From: Pseudomonas abyssi
Lineage (GTDB): Bacteria; Pseudomonadota; Gammaproteobacteria; Pseudomonadales; Pseudomonadaceae
Assembly (NCBI RefSeq): GCF_002307495.1
Contig: NZ_NTMR01000009.1
Span: 186,001 to 250,000, forward strand
Direction of reading: 5' to 3'
Length of the DNA: 64,000 nucleotides
Part shown: positions 36,578 through 45,978 of the stretch, in pieces
Layout of the letters: each line of letters opens with the position of its first letter
Position numbering within the stretch: position 1 is the stretch's first letter
Made by a program: the position numbers and the translations under genes
Notes under the pieces: generated by a model
Told to the model about the DNA's origin: nothing
Database searches by the model: none
The model's input: only the letters and a program-made list of their open reading frames with translations

Positions 36578-37765
36578 TCAGCCGCGGTAGGCTTCGAACA
36601 GGCCGGTTGCGCCCATGCCACCGCCAACACACATGGTGACGATGCCATAACGCTTGCCGCGACGCTGCAGCTCACGAACCAGGTGACCCACCTGACGAGA
36701 ACCGGTCATGCCGAACGGGTGACCGATGGAGATGGAGCCGCCGTTGACGTTGTATTTCTCGTTGTCGATCTTGAGGAAGTCACGAGCGTACAGGCACTGG
36801 GAAGCAAAGGCTTCGTTCAGCTCCCACAGGTCGATGTCGTCGACGGTCAGGCCACGGGATTTGAGCAGTTTCGGCACGGAGTAAACCGGACCAATGCCCA
36901 TTTCGTCAGGCTCGCAACCGGCGACAGTGAAGCCACGGAAGTAAGCCAGCGGCTTCAGACCCAGCTCCAGCGCCTTGTCCAGGCTCATGACCAGAGTCAT
37001 GGAGGCGCCGTCGGACAGCTGAGAGGCGTTACCGGCAGTCACGGAACCGTCTTCGGCAAACACCGGCTTCAGGCTGTTCAGACCTTCGATGGTGGTGTCG
37101 GGGCGGTTGCAGTCGTCGCCTTCAACAACACCGTCAACGATGGTGATTTCGCCGGTGGCCTTATCCTGAACCTGATATTTGACGTTCATCGGCACAATTT
37201 CGTCATCGAACAGGCCTTCGGCCTGGGCGCGAGCAGTACGCTGCTGGCTCTGCAGTGCGTAGTTGTCCTGCTGCTCACGGGTGACGTTGTAGCGGCGCGC
37301 AACGATCTCGGCAGTCTGACCCATCGGGTAGTAGATGCCCGGGAAGTCTTTTTCCAGGATCGGGTTGACGAAGTTGTCGGTGTTGCGGCTCTTGGCCGTC
37401 ATGGTGATGGACTCGACACCACCGGCAACGATGGCGTCGGAGCAACCGGAAGCAACCTGGTTGGCTGCGATGGCAATCGCCTGCAGACCGGAGGAGCAGT
37501 AGCGGTTCAGGGTCATACCGGCAACATCGATACCCATTTTCGACAGCACCGCAACGTTACGACCGATGTTGTGGCCTTGAGCACCTTCGTTGGAGCCGGC
37601 ACCGACGATGCAGTCGTCGATCATCTTCGGGTCAATGCCAGTGCGCTCGATCAGCGCGTTGACACAGTGGGCCGCCATGTCATCCGGACGGGTCATATTG
37701 AACTTGCCGCGGAAGGACTTGGCCAGACCGGTGCGGACGCTGTCGACGATTACGACTTCACGCAT
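36578..37765 (-). CDS. Acyl-CoA thiolase (acetyl-CoA C-acyltransferase family)
   Basis: A 395-residue thiolase that cleaves 3-ketoacyl-CoA with CoA, or condenses two acyl-CoAs. The nucleophile is Cys90 in MTLNRYCSSGLQAI. The other signatures are GGSISIGHPFGMTGSRQV (His) and CVGGGMGATGLFEA near the C terminus (second Cys). Chain-length specificity cannot be read from the sequence. No hydratase/dehydrogenase partner is adjacent. A GAGG site precedes the start at 37765. Confidence 0.92.
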   Translation of the reverse strand: MREVVIVDSVRTGLAKSFRGKFNMTRPDDMAAHCVNALIERTGIDPKMIDDCIVGAGSNEGAQGHNIGRNVAVLSKMGIDVAGMTLNRYCSSGLQAIAIAANQVASGCSDAIVAGGVESITMTAKSRNTDNFVNPILEKDFPGIYYPMGQTAEIVARRYNVTREQQDNYALQSQQRTARAQAEGLFDDEIVPMNVKYQVQDKATGEITIVDGVVEGDDCNRPDTTIEGLNSLKPVFAEDGSVTAGNASQLSDGASMTLVMSLDKALELGLKPLAYFRGFTVAGCEPDEMGIGPVYSVPKLLKSRGLTVDDIDLWELNEAFASQCLYARDFLKIDNEKYNVNGGSISIGHPFGMTGSRQVGHLVRELQRRGKRYGIVTMCVGGGMGATGLFEAYRG

Positions 37766-37818
37766 TGCGATAACCTCATTGCTTGCCTAGGGGTTCAGAC
37801 GGGCAACCCGTCATTAAA

Positions 37819-38080
37819 GGAAGCGCTGATCAATTCCACAAGCCCTCTGCGAGTGCTCAAGCGTGCAGATGCAAGGCGCGAAGTGCAGCCAATAGTGGGG
37901 CTATTGGCAAGCAGCGCAACGCAGCAGATGCACGCTTGAGCGCTCGCCCTACGGGGCGCTCAGACTGGGCCGCACTCTGCGTTGTGATTTCTCGACAGGT
38001 CCCGACATGCCTTCGAAATCACGCCTTGATTGCAGCCCCGCCTGAACGCCAGAGGGCATGTGGAATTAATCAGTGCTTCC
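37819..38080. mobile_element. MITE-like foldback element B (three-armed)
   Basis: A 262-base insert filling most of the gap 37766-38187 between the thiolase and SDR genes. The ends are inverted repeats of about 31 bases beginning GGAAGC(G/A)CTGAT (five or so mismatches), flanked by TTAA on both sides. Inside, 37851-37867 pairs with 37929-37945 (16/17), capped by a GCCAATAG/CTATTGGC hairpin. A second inner pair, GTGATTTC, lies at 37984-37991 and 38015-38022. The plan resembles element A but the sequence differs. No ORF is convincing. Confidence 0.75.
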
Positions 38081-38187
38081 TTAAAGGTCGCCAAGCATAC
38101 TGCCCCAAGGCCGCAACAGGAAACACAATAGACGCAGCTGATAAAACGCCATAGTCCGCCGACAGACGGCTGCCGACGGACCGGCCT

Positions 38188-39000
38188 TCAGTTGACGGGC
38201 ACGCGTTTGGCAGCCAGGCGGAACATTTCGTCGTAGATGACCTGCGGATCGGCGCGTTTTTGCTGCAGTGCCAGACGGCCCCGCTCGTGCGGCAGAATCA
38301 TAAACTGATCCGCCTCGCTTTCACGGAAAGTGATATCGGCGACATCGGCAGCACTGATCGGCGAGTTCTCCAGCAGCTTGGCCATATCATCACGGGCCTG
38401 GGTGTCCGGGCCATGATAGGACGCCAGCAGATTGGTCTGGAAAAACGACGGGCAAACCACGCTGACCTTGATGCCCAGCGGGTGCAGCTCGGCCAACAGA
38501 CTCTCCGACAGCGCCACCACCCCGGCCTTGGCTACGTTGTAGTTGCTCATACCCGGCGTTTGAATATGGGCAGCCATAGAAGCAATATTGATGATGCGGC
38601 CTGCACCCTGACGCATAAACAGCGGCATAAAGGCCTTGCAACCCTTCACCACGCCCATCAGGTTGATGCAAATCTGCGAATCCCAGTCCTCCAGTGAGAG
38701 GTCCCAGAACAAGCCGCCGGAGGCAACGCCGGCGTTGTTGATCAACACATCGACGCCGTTCAACCGCTCATCACAACTTTGCGCAAGCGCCGCCAGCTGG
38801 CTGAAGTCACGCACATCACACCGCTGGGTAAACGCCCAGCCTCCGGCCGCCGTTGCCAGCCGTCGGGTTTCTTCCAGCCCGTCATCGTTAATATCTGCCA
38901 GCGCCAGCCGCGCACCCTCACGCGCATAACGCAGTGCCAGCTCCCGCCCCAGGCCACTGCCTGCGCCTGTAATAACGACCCGCTGTCCTGTTGCTTGCAT
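38188..39000 (-). CDS. Short-chain dehydrogenase/reductase
   Basis: A 270-residue classical SDR. The NAD(P)-binding motif TGAGSGLG is at residues 11-18, NNAG at 88-91, and the catalytic Ser141-Tyr154-Lys158 set is intact (YNVAK). An Asp after the second strand (ADIND) favours NAD(H). The longer than usual C terminus (about 20 residues, RVPVN end) is typical of the plant-retinol-type SDRs found in pseudomonads. Substrate unknown. It is a stand-alone gene. Confidence 0.87.
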   Translation of the reverse strand: MQATGQRVVITGAGSGLGRELALRYAREGARLALADINDDGLEETRRLATAAGGWAFTQRCDVRDFSQLAALAQSCDERLNGVDVLINNAGVASGGLFWDLSLEDWDSQICINLMGVVKGCKAFMPLFMRQGAGRIINIASMAAHIQTPGMSNYNVAKAGVVALSESLLAELHPLGIKVSVVCPSFFQTNLLASYHGPDTQARDDMAKLLENSPISAADVADITFRESEADQFMILPHERGRLALQQKRADPQVIYDEMFRLAAKRVPVN

Positions 39001-39119
39001 GCGATCCCCTTAATTGTTCTTGTTGTGCCACAGGCGACGACCTGTTCTGCGCAGTCTAGCGAGACCACGGGCCCGGGCCAGCGCTGACAAGGGATAATAA
39101 AAGCCGTGAATGCGCTTCT

Positions 39120-39761
39120 CTATTCAACAGCCGGGTCGGACGCAGCGCCATAGTTCTGCTGGTAACGCGCCAGCCCCATGGCGCTGATCTGCCCCTCGAT
39201 CAGCGCCTCGAACGGCGCCAGCAGGGCATGCTTGTCAAAACCGGGATGCAACACAGAGAGCGCCTCGGCGCCCGCTTCGATAGTGGACAGCGCGCCGGCC
39301 TGCGGCACCTTGCGCAGGCGATAACGGCTGACCAGCCCGGCGGGCAGGCATACCTGCGCCATCGACTGCAGCACAGGATTGAGATAAACCAGCTTGCGCG
39401 CCTTACGCCAGGTGCCATCGAGCAGCACCAGCCGCCTGGGACGCAGGTCGGCGGCGGCGGGCAACAGCACTTGCGCCTGCTCGCCAGGAAACAGCAGCTC
39501 ATTGCGCCATCGGGGGTCCTGCAAACGCCGCATCCAGGCAGGGTGCTCCTGCAGGGATTCGGTTATCAGCAAGTGAGCGTTAACCAACCCCGGCACCAGC
39601 AAGCGAGCCGTGTTGAGCGCATGAGAGGCTTCATCGGGGTGCTGGATCACCAGCAACTGGGTTGGCGGCCACAAACGGGGAATCAATGAACACAGACACT
39701 GGGCCTGAGGCCGGGCACACACCGGGCAGCGGACGCGGCCGGCCGAAGAACGGACAGACAT
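39120..39761 (-). CDS. tapT: DTW-domain tRNA-uridine aminocarboxypropyltransferase
   Basis: A 213-residue enzyme that uses S-adenosylmethionine to add a 3-amino-3-carboxypropyl group to uridine 47 of tRNAs (acp3U). The DTW signature is present as DGTW at residues 115-118, followed by RKARKL. The N terminus has a metal-binding cysteine set (Cys12, Cys15, Cys22 and Cys24 in CPVCARPQAQCLC). The identity follows the TapT/YfiP family. Confidence 0.88.
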   Translation of the reverse strand: MSVRSSAGRVRCPVCARPQAQCLCSLIPRLWPPTQLLVIQHPDEASHALNTARLLVPGLVNAHLLITESLQEHPAWMRRLQDPRWRNELLFPGEQAQVLLPAAADLRPRRLVLLDGTWRKARKLVYLNPVLQSMAQVCLPAGLVSRYRLRKVPQAGALSTIEAGAEALSVLHPGFDKHALLAPFEALIEGQISAMGLARYQQNYGAASDPAVE

Positions 39762-39863
39762 AACGGATAACCAGACAACGGTGATTACTCATTATGCCCG
39801 CTGCAGCAGGCACAGGGCAGAGCAAAAACCTCCCCGGCGCACCGCGCCTGACTATCAGGGCCG

Positions 39864-39962
39864 GTTGACGTTTCGCTCGTCCGCCTACCAGAGGCCCTGC
39901 GGGCGGGGCCGCCTGGGTTGCGCCGGTACAGGCAGCAACAGCCGGGTGGACGAAACGTCAAC
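39864..39962. mobile_element. Degenerate short relative of foldback element A
   Basis: A 99-base segment whose ends are inverted GTTGACGTTTCG, the same core as the ends of element A (AACGTTTCGTTCACCCGCC). The interior contains CTGGGTTGCGCCGGTACAG, close to CTGGGTTGCGCCTGTAAAG of element A. The long left hairpin is missing. It lies between tapT and ccoM. Confidence 0.6.
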
Positions 39963-39974
39963 AACCATTAAATG

Positions 39975-40091
39975 CTACTTGGACTTCTTCTTGTGCGCGT
40001 CGCGCCAGATAAACAGGCCGACCCCACCCAGAAAAGCCACCATCAAACCCACAGTGATCACACCAGCAATGACTGCTTCATCAACATACAT
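39975..40091 (-). CDS. ccoM: cbb3 cytochrome oxidase subunit CcoM (38-residue membrane peptide)
   Basis: A 38-codon gene below usual ORF cut-offs. It encodes one membrane helix (residues about 5-28, EAVIAGVITVGLMVAF then LGGVGLFIW) and a basic tail (RDAHKKKSK). This closely resembles CcoM, the single-span accessory subunit found with cbb3 oxidase in Pseudomonas stutzeri, whose gene is not in the cco operon. A strong AGGAGGT site lies 5 bases before the ATG, and an Anr/FNR-type box sits upstream. The name is from remembered family features, so somewhat tentative. Confidence 0.75.
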   Translation of the reverse strand: MYVDEAVIAGVITVGLMVAFLGGVGLFIWRDAHKKKSK

Positions 40092-40122
40092 AACCCACCT
40101 CCTGCGTTGGCAATGACTGCAG

Positions 40123-40162
40123 GTTATGCCGCACGGGATGTGAGGTTATTGACGCGGGTCAA
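40123..40162 (-). promoter_or_regulatory. Anr/FNR-type box and -10 element of ccoM
   Basis: TTGAC-GCGG-GTCAA at 40149-40162 is a palindrome matching the Anr/FNR consensus TTGAT-N4-ATCAA at 8 of 10 specified bases. On the minus strand CATAAC at 40123-40128 can serve as -10, which puts the box centre close to -40, the usual place for activation. This fits oxygen-responsive expression of a high-affinity oxidase subunit. Confidence 0.65.
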
Positions 40163-40173
40163 TAAGAGAGGGG

Positions 40174-40353
40174 CTACTTCTTCTTTTTATTGCGGCGGCC
40201 TTTCTTGCCGGCCTTGCCGGAGCCAGGCAACGGCAGTGCGCGAGAAAACGCATCGCGCATGGCCTCCAGGCGGGCATCGTGAATATCGTGAATACGTTGA
40301 CGACGGGCTTCCCCCAGGTCGATCACGTCACCACTGCGATTGTCGTCGGTCAT
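40174..40353 (-). CDS. Small basic conserved-looking protein, unknown function
   Basis: A 59-residue protein (MTDDNRSGDVIDLGEARRQRIHDIHDARLEAM...) with an acidic start, a central amphipathic helix and a very basic tail ending KKGRRNKKKK. GGTGAG lies just before the ATG at 40353, which decides this start over 40395. The tail could bind nucleic acid. I do not recognise the family. It ends just 12 bases before the Anr-like box of ccoM. Confidence 0.6.
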   Translation of the reverse strand: MTDDNRSGDVIDLGEARRQRIHDIHDARLEAMRDAFSRALPLPGSGKAGKKGRRNKKKK

Positions 40354-40415
40354 GGTTCCACTCACCCTATACGGAAGCGCTGCCCACCAGCGCATTCCAC
40401 TCAGCGCTCAGACTA

Positions 40416-40688
40416 TCAAACTTCGATATCGACAAGCAGCCCCTTGTCCGGCAGCTCCAGTTCATCTGCACTGGCTTGACGCTCTTCCGGCGACTGCTCC
40501 TGACGGGTATGCACCCGACGCTTGCGACGCCGGCGTTCCGGCCAGCGTCCGCGGTCGCTCTGACGTCGTTCAACCTGCTGCGCTGCGGCATCGTGCAACG
40601 GCTCGCTGGCCGCCGAGGGCTTGACCTCGCGACTGCTTTTGACTGCATCATTCTGCGCACCGGCTGGCGGTAAACCGGGTATCAGCAT
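40416..40688 (-). CDS. Small conserved-looking protein, unknown function
   Basis: A 90-residue protein starting MLIPGLPPAGAQND, with a basic middle (RWPERRRRKRRVHTRQ) and an acidic end (ADELELPDKGLLVDIEV). A GAGGGA site precedes the ATG at 40688; the ORF extension to 40802 is unlikely. It looks mostly disordered. No function can be assigned. It is divergent from rapA across a 229-base gap. Confidence 0.6.
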   Translation of the reverse strand: MLIPGLPPAGAQNDAVKSSREVKPSAASEPLHDAAAQQVERRQSDRGRWPERRRRKRRVHTRQEQSPEERQASADELELPDKGLLVDIEV

Positions 40689-40917
40689 GCTCTGTTCCCT
40701 CGTGATCATCTTCCCTGAAGAACCAACAACTACACTGCTATATCGACCGGAAATCGGTTCCCCTGATCCACGCAACGGTGACCTGGCGCACAAATCGGAC
40801 AATTTTTAACCAGCTCCAATGTCCCACCACCGTCAGCTAAAGGCAAGCCGCCGGTTCCGGGATGGCGGGTGATCGGGTACGATATGCGCCTTTTTTCAGC
40901 ACCATCAGGAGAGTGGC

Positions 40918-43758
40918 ATGACGGCTTTTATCCCGGGACAGCGCTGGGTCAGTGACAGCGAAGCAGAACTGGGGCTCGGCACTGTCCTGTCACAGGATGA
41001 CCGCGTGGTGATCGTGCTCTACCCGGCCAGCGGCGAAACCCGCCACTACGCCCTGCGCAACGCCCCGCTAACCCGCGTGCGTTTCAGCCCCGGCGATGCC
41101 ATCAGTCACCATGAAGGCTGGCAGCTGGTGGTCAGCGACGTCAGCGAAGCCAATGGCCTGCTGGTGTATCAAGGCCTGCGCGAAAACGGCGAAAGCGCCA
41201 GCTTCCCGGAGACCATGCTGGACAACTTCATCCAGTTCCGCCTGGCCAGTGATCGACTGTTCGCCAGCCAGATTGACCCGCTGCCCTGGTTCAGCCTGCG
41301 TTTCGAAAGCCTGCGACACTATTGCCGTATCCAGCGTTCCCCGCTGCTCGGCCTGGCCGGTGTGCGCACCCAGCCGATCGGTCACCAGTTACACATTGCC
41401 CGCGATGTGGCCGACCGCATGGCCCCACGCGTGCTGCTGGCCGACGAAGTCGGCCTGGGCAAGACCATCGAGGCAGGCCTGGTTCTGCATCGTCAACTGC
41501 AGACTGGCCGGGTCCGTCGCGTACTGATCGTGGTGCCGGAAAACCTGCAGCATCAGTGGCTGGTGGAAATGCGCCGCCGCTTCAACCTGCAATTCGCCCT
41601 GTTCAACGCCGACCGCTGTGACGGCGCCGACAGCAACCCCTTCGAGGAAGAGCAACTGGCCTTGGTGGCGCTGGAGTTCTTGCTGGAGAACACCACCGCC
41701 CAGGATCATCTGCTGCAGGCCGATTGGGACCTGCTGGTGGTCGACGAAGCACACCACCTGGTCTGGCATGAAGACAACCCCAGCCCCGAATACGCACTGG
41801 TCGACACCCTCGCCAGACAAACGCCAGCGGTCCTGCTGCTGACCGCCACCCCGGAACAGCTCGGTCAGGCCAGCCACTTCGCGCGCCTGCGCCTGCTCGA
41901 CCCGGACCGGTTCCACAGCCTCGAAGACTTCGTGCAGGAAGCCGAGCGGTACCAGCCCGTCGCGGAGGCGGTTCAACACCTGCTGGAGCAGGACCAGCTG
42001 AGCGCCGATGACCGCACCGCTATCGGCAGTTGGCTGGGCGAGAGCGCCACGCCGCTGTTCGCTGCGCTGGAAGCCGGCGGCGACGAGGGTCGCAGTGCAC
42101 GCGACAGCCTGGTACGCCAGCTGCTCGACCGCCACGGCACCGGGCGCGTGCTCTATCGCAACACCCGCGCTGCGATTGCCGGCTTCCCGGAACGCGACCT
42201 GCACGCCTACCCGCTGCCCTGCCCCGAGCAGTATCAGGACCTCGAAGGCCAGGTGGCACTCTATCCCGAACAACCGCTGCAGGCCGACTTTGACGGTCAG
42301 GAGCACCCCTGGTGGCAGGCTGACCCGCGCGTCGAGTGGCTGATCGACACACTCAAACTGCTCAAGCGCAACAAGGTACTGGTGATCTGCGCCCACGCCG
42401 AAACCGCGCTGGACCTGGAAGATGCCCTGCGGATCCGCAGCGGCATCCCGGCAACCGTATTCCATGAGGGCATGAGCATCGTCGAGCGCGACCGCGCCGC
42501 CGCCTTCTTTGCCGACGAGGAGTTCGGCGCCCAGGTATTGATCTGCTCGGAGATCGGCAGCGAAGGTCGCAACTTCCAGTTTGCCCATCACCTGGTGATG
42601 TTTGATCTGCCGACCCACCCGGACCTGCTGGAGCAACGCATCGGCCGGTTGGACCGCATTGGTCAGCAGCACCGTATCCAGCTGCACATCCCCTACCTTG
42701 AAGGCACTGCACAGGCGCACCTGTTCCAGTGGTATGACCAGGCGCTGAACGCCTTCCGCGCGACCTGCCCGACCGGCAACGCACTGCAGCACCGCTACGG
42801 CGCTGAGCTGCTGCAGCACCTGGACCATCCGGGCACCGATGGCTGGGACGCGCTGATCGAACGTGCCCGCAGCGAGCGTCAGGCGCTGGAACAAGAGCTG
42901 CACAACGGTCGAGATCGCCTGCTGGAGCTGCACTCGCGCGGCCAGGCAGACTCCGAACAGATGATCGATGCCATCGCCAGGCAGGACAACGACTTCCAGC
43001 TGCCCATCTACATGGAGCGGCTGTTCGATGTGTTTGGCGTGGACAGCGAAGACCATTCAGACAACGCGCTGATCCTGCGCCCGGGCGAGCGCATGCTGGA
43101 CGCCGGTTTCCCGCTGGGCAACGACGAAGGTGTCACTGTCACCTACGATCGCGACACCGCGCTGTCGCGCGAAGACATGCAGTTTCTGACCTGGGAACAC
43201 CCGATGCTGCAGGGCGGCATGGACCTGGTACTGTCCGGCAGCATGGGTAACAGCGCCGTGGGCCTGCTGAAGAACAAAGCCCTTAAACCCGGCACCATGC
43301 TGCTCGAGTGCATCTATGTCTGCGAGGCCGTCGCTCCGCGGGCACTGCAGCTGCAGCGGGTATTGCCGCCGACCCCGATCCGCTGTCTGCTGGATATCAA
43401 CGGCAACAACCTGGCAGGCAAGGTCAGCTTCGACACCCTGGACGGACAGGTTGAATCACTGCCGCGGCAACTGGCAGTGAAAGTAGCCAAGACCCAGCGC
43501 GAGCCGGTCGAGGGCCTGCTGAACAAAGCCGAAAAGGCAGCGGACGCCGAGCATCGCAAACTGGTTGACGATGCCCGCGCCCAATTGCGCGCGGAGCTGG
43601 AAGAGGAGATTGAACGCCTGAAGGCGCTGCAACAGGTCAACCCGCTGGTACGCGATGATGAAATCAAGGCGCTACAGCTTCGCCTGGCGGACGGCGACCT
43701 TGCCCTGCAGCAGGCCAAGCTGCGGCTGGACGCTATCCGTGTACTGGTGGCAGGCTGA
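40918..43758 (+). CDS. rapA: RNA polymerase-associated ATPase RapA (HepA)
   Basis: A 946-residue Swi2/Snf2 ATPase that binds RNA polymerase and recycles it after termination. N-terminal Tudor-like domains (residues 1-110) are followed by the helicase core: Walker [15 protein letters not shown] (Lys182), DEAHH near residue 277, and [19 protein letters not shown] with [15 protein letters not shown] in the second lobe. A C-terminal region with a coiled coil ([15 protein letters not shown]) ends the protein. The length is close to the E. coli protein. Its end overlaps the convergent phospholipase gene by 26 bases. Confidence 0.96.
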   Translation: MTAFIPGQRWVSDSEAELGLGTVLSQDDRVVIVLYPASGETRHYALRNAPLTRVRFSPGDAISHHEGWQLVVSDVSEANGLLVYQGLRENGESASFPETMLDNFIQFRLASDRLFASQIDPLPWFSLRFESLRHYCRIQRSPLLGLAGVRTQPIGHQLHIARDVADRMAPRVLLADEVGLGKTIEAGLVLHRQLQTGRVRRVLIVVPENLQHQWLVEMRRRFNLQFALFNADRCDGADSNPFEEEQLALVALEFLLENTTAQDHLLQADWDLLVVDEAHHLVWHEDNPSPEYALVDTLARQTPAVLLLTATPEQLGQASHFARLRLLDPDRFHSLEDFVQEAERYQPVAEAVQHLLEQDQLSADDRTAIGSWLGESATPLFAALEAGGDEGRSARDSLVRQLLDRHGTGRVLYRNTRAAIAGFPERDLHAYPLPCPEQYQDLEGQVALYPEQPLQADFDGQEHPWWQADPRVEWLIDTLKLLKRNKVLVICAHAETALDLEDALRIRSGIPATVFHEGMSIVERDRAAAFFADEEFGAQVLICSEIGSEGRNFQFAHHLVMFDLPTHPDLLEQRIGRLDRIGQQHRIQLHIPYLEGTAQAHLFQWYDQALNAFRATCPTGNALQHRYGAELLQHLDHPGTDGWDALIERARSERQALEQELHNGRDRLLELHSRGQADSEQMIDAIARQDNDFQLPIYMERLFDVFGVDSEDHSDNALILRPGERMLDAGFPLGNDEGVTVTYDRDTALSREDMQFLTWEHPMLQGGMDLVLSGSMGNSAVGLLKNKALKPGTMLLECIYVCEAVAPRALQLQRVLPPTPIRCLLDINGNNLAGKVSFDTLDGQVESLPRQLAVKVAKTQREPVEGLLNKAEKAADAEHRKLVDDARAQLRAELEEEIERLKALQQVNPLVRDDEIKALQLRLADGDLALQQAKLRLDAIRVLVAG

Positions 43759-44908
43759 GAAAACGCTGCAACTGATCTCGCTTGGCTAACGCATCACGCC
43801 GGCCAAGCGCGATCAGCTCGCGGGTGTAATCGGCTTCAAACAGCAAATAGCTGACCACACTGCCGCCCGATGCCCGAGTCGCCCCGCTGCCCCGCAGAAA
43901 CGCCCGCAAGCTGCGCGGCAGCAGCTTGCGATGACGGGCGGCGATGATATCCAGCGGCTCGCTGGGCGAAATGACCTCCACGTCGACCTGGCGCAAGCCC
44001 TTGCCGTTCATCCGCGACCCTACCGGCAGGTAACCGGCCAGCTTGTTCATGCGCTCCAGCAGCTCGATATCTGCTTCCAGATTATCGACAAAGGTACTGC
44101 TGAGCAGGTGACCACCGATCTGTGCCAGGGTCGGCGGCAGGGCTGCACGCAGACGCGGACCACGACGACCACCCGCCGGCTGATTAGCCAGGTTGTCCGA
44201 TACCCCGATGACCAGCACCCGATTGGCCCCCAGATGCAACGCCGGGCTGATCGGCGCCTGCTGGCGTACCGCGCCATCACCAAACCATTCGCGATTGAGC
44301 TGCACCGGCGGGAAGACCAGAGGAATGGCCGATGACGCCATCAGGTGCTCCAGCCCCAGCCGCGTCTGCACTCCAACGCGCCGATGCCGGGACCAGGGCT
44401 GAATGCGTTCACGCCCCTGATAAAAGCTGACCGACTCGGCCGACTGATAACCAAAGGCGCTGACCGACACCGCCCGCAACAACCCGGCCTGCAACGCCTC
44501 ATCGATCTGCCCAAAATGCAGCGTGCGCTGCAACAGAGAGCGCAGCGGTGCGTTGTCCAGCATGGCGGTGGGTTGGGAGCTGGGTACGCCCAGCAGATTG
44601 GCCCGTATCCAGCGCCAGGCCTGGGCGGTGACGCCGGGCCAGTCGCTGCGATAGACCTGATCACAGGAGAATGCCGACCAGACTTGCTGCAGGCGCTCCA
44701 CCCCCGCGCCAAAGTCCTGGGCGTTGGTTGCCAGTGCCAGCGCGTTGATCGCTCCTGCCGAAGTGCCGCAGATCACCGGAAAAGGATTGCTGGCACCAGG
44801 CGGCAGCAACTCCGCCAACACCGACAGTACGCCAACCTGATAAGCCGCACGCGCACCACCGCCCGAGAGAATCAGCCCGGTACAGGCGCCACTCGTCTCC
44901 CCCAGCAT
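43733..44908 (-). CDS. Patatin-like phospholipase (RssA family)
   Basis: A 391-residue Ser-Asp dyad lipase. The oxyanion loop [11 protein letters not shown] is at residues 16-26, the nucleophile Ser50 lies in CGTSAGAIN, and the catalytic Asp in WFGDGAVRQ. The start at 44908 is chosen because its ATG overlaps the stop of the acyltransferase gene (TGATG); the longer frame to 45043 is antisense-free but lies inside that gene. Coupling suggests a shared role in lipid handling. Substrate unknown. Confidence 0.87.
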   Translation of the reverse strand: MLGETSGACTGLILSGGGARAAYQVGVLSVLAELLPPGASNPFPVICGTSAGAINALALATNAQDFGAGVERLQQVWSAFSCDQVYRSDWPGVTAQAWRWIRANLLGVPSSQPTAMLDNAPLRSLLQRTLHFGQIDEALQAGLLRAVSVSAFGYQSAESVSFYQGRERIQPWSRHRRVGVQTRLGLEHLMASSAIPLVFPPVQLNREWFGDGAVRQQAPISPALHLGANRVLVIGVSDNLANQPAGGRRGPRLRAALPPTLAQIGGHLLSSTFVDNLEADIELLERMNKLAGYLPVGSRMNGKGLRQVDVEVISPSEPLDIIAARHRKLLPRSLRAFLRGSGATRASGGSVVSYLLFEADYTRELIALGRRDALAKRDQLQRFLSLPPVHG

Positions 44909-45879
44909 CAACGACGACGCGCCCGGCGTTTGCGCCGCCGACGCTTGGCGTAGGGGCGCGACTCGCCTTCTGGTCGTGTCTTGAAACGTCGATGTACCCA
45001 CATATATTGTTCCGGCTGCTGCGAGATCGCCTGCTCGACCCACTGGTTGATGCGCAGCGCATCAGCGGTCTCGTTCTCGCCCGGAAAGCCTTCCAGCGGC
45101 GGATGTACGGTCAGGCGATAGCCGCTGCCATCGGCCAGGCGGGTTTGGGTAAAGGGCACCACCAACGCCTTGCCCAGGCGCGCGAAGGTACTGGTCGCAG
45201 TCACCGTCGCGGCCTCCACGCCAAACAACGGCACAAACACACTCGCCTTGCGCCCGTAGTCCTGGTCCGGCGCGTACCAGATCGCCCGGCCGGAGCGCAG
45301 CGAGCGCAACATGCTGCGTACGTCCTCGCGCTCTACCGCCTTGGCATCCAGGTTATGACGTTCGCGACCACAGCGCTGAACGAAATCAAAGGCCGCATTG
45401 CGATGCTCGCGGTACATGCCGTCGATGGTCACCGCCTGACCCAGCAGCGCCGCGCCTATCTCCAGGGTAGTGAAATGCAGCGACATCAAAACCACGCCCT
45501 TGCCCTGGGCCGCCGCGTCGTTCAGATGCTCCAGCCCTTCGATGTGGGCCAGGCGCGCTAGCCGCTGGCGCGGCCACCACCAGGCCATGGCCATCTCGAA
45601 CAGGGCAATTCCGTTGGAGGCGAAGTTCTCCCGCAGCAGCCGCTCACGGGCCATCTCGGACATCTCGGGAAAACACAGCGCCAGGTTGGTACGCGCCACC
45701 TCGCGGCGGTCACCCATCAGCTGAAACATCCCCCAGCCCAGCGCGCGCCCCAACCCCAGCAACCAGCGATAGGGCAACTGCACCACCAGCCACAGCAGCC
45801 CCAGTCCCAACCAGAGCAGCCAGTAACGCGGATGCAGCAGCGCAACGGTAAATCCCGGACGATCCATCAGCAGGCCCAT
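44908..45879 (-). CDS. LpxL/HtrB-type lipid A acyltransferase
   Basis: A 323-residue inner-membrane acyltransferase that adds a secondary acyl chain (usually laurate) to lipid A. An N-terminal membrane helix (YWLLWLGLGLLWLVVQLPY) is followed by the H-X4-E motif at His135-Glu140 (SLHFTTLEIGA) and a basic C-terminal tail (KRRRRKRRARRR). A start at 45867 (MDRPGF) is also plausible. Placed beside minC as in Pseudomonas. Which position it acylates cannot be said. Confidence 0.9.
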   Translation of the reverse strand: MGLLMDRPGFTVALLHPRYWLLWLGLGLLWLVVQLPYRWLLGLGRALGWGMFQLMGDRREVARTNLALCFPEMSEMARERLLRENFASNGIALFEMAMAWWWPRQRLARLAHIEGLEHLNDAAAQGKGVVLMSLHFTTLEIGAALLGQAVTIDGMYREHRNAAFDFVQRCGRERHNLDAKAVEREDVRSMLRSLRSGRAIWYAPDQDYGRKASVFVPLFGVEAATVTATSTFARLGKALVVPFTQTRLADGSGYRLTVHPPLEGFPGENETADALRINQWVEQAISQQPEQYMWVHRRFKTRPEGESRPYAKRRRRKRRARRR

Positions 45880-45945
45880 TCAGCGAAAACCGACATTCTA
45901 ACCAAGGCGCACGCGGCTTGCGATCTGTAGGGGCAATCTATATAA

Positions 45946-45958
45946 GGAAGCGCTGATT
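45946..45958 (+). repeat. Solitary terminus-like fragment of element B
   Basis: GGAAGCGCTGATT matches the terminal bases of element B. No partner end is visible nearby. It sits 21 bases before minC, so it may be a relic end or chance. Confidence 0.3.
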
Positions 45959-45978
45959 CTTTAGGAACGGGATGGACC

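Noticed and set aside
36394-36675. N-terminal extension of the ArgR-like regulator
   Set aside because: Covers the thiolase terminator and shows no conserved domain; the start at 36393 gives the normal family length.
41389-43056. 555-codon open frame opposite rapA
   Set aside because: Antisense to the conserved ATPase core of rapA; no domain recognised.
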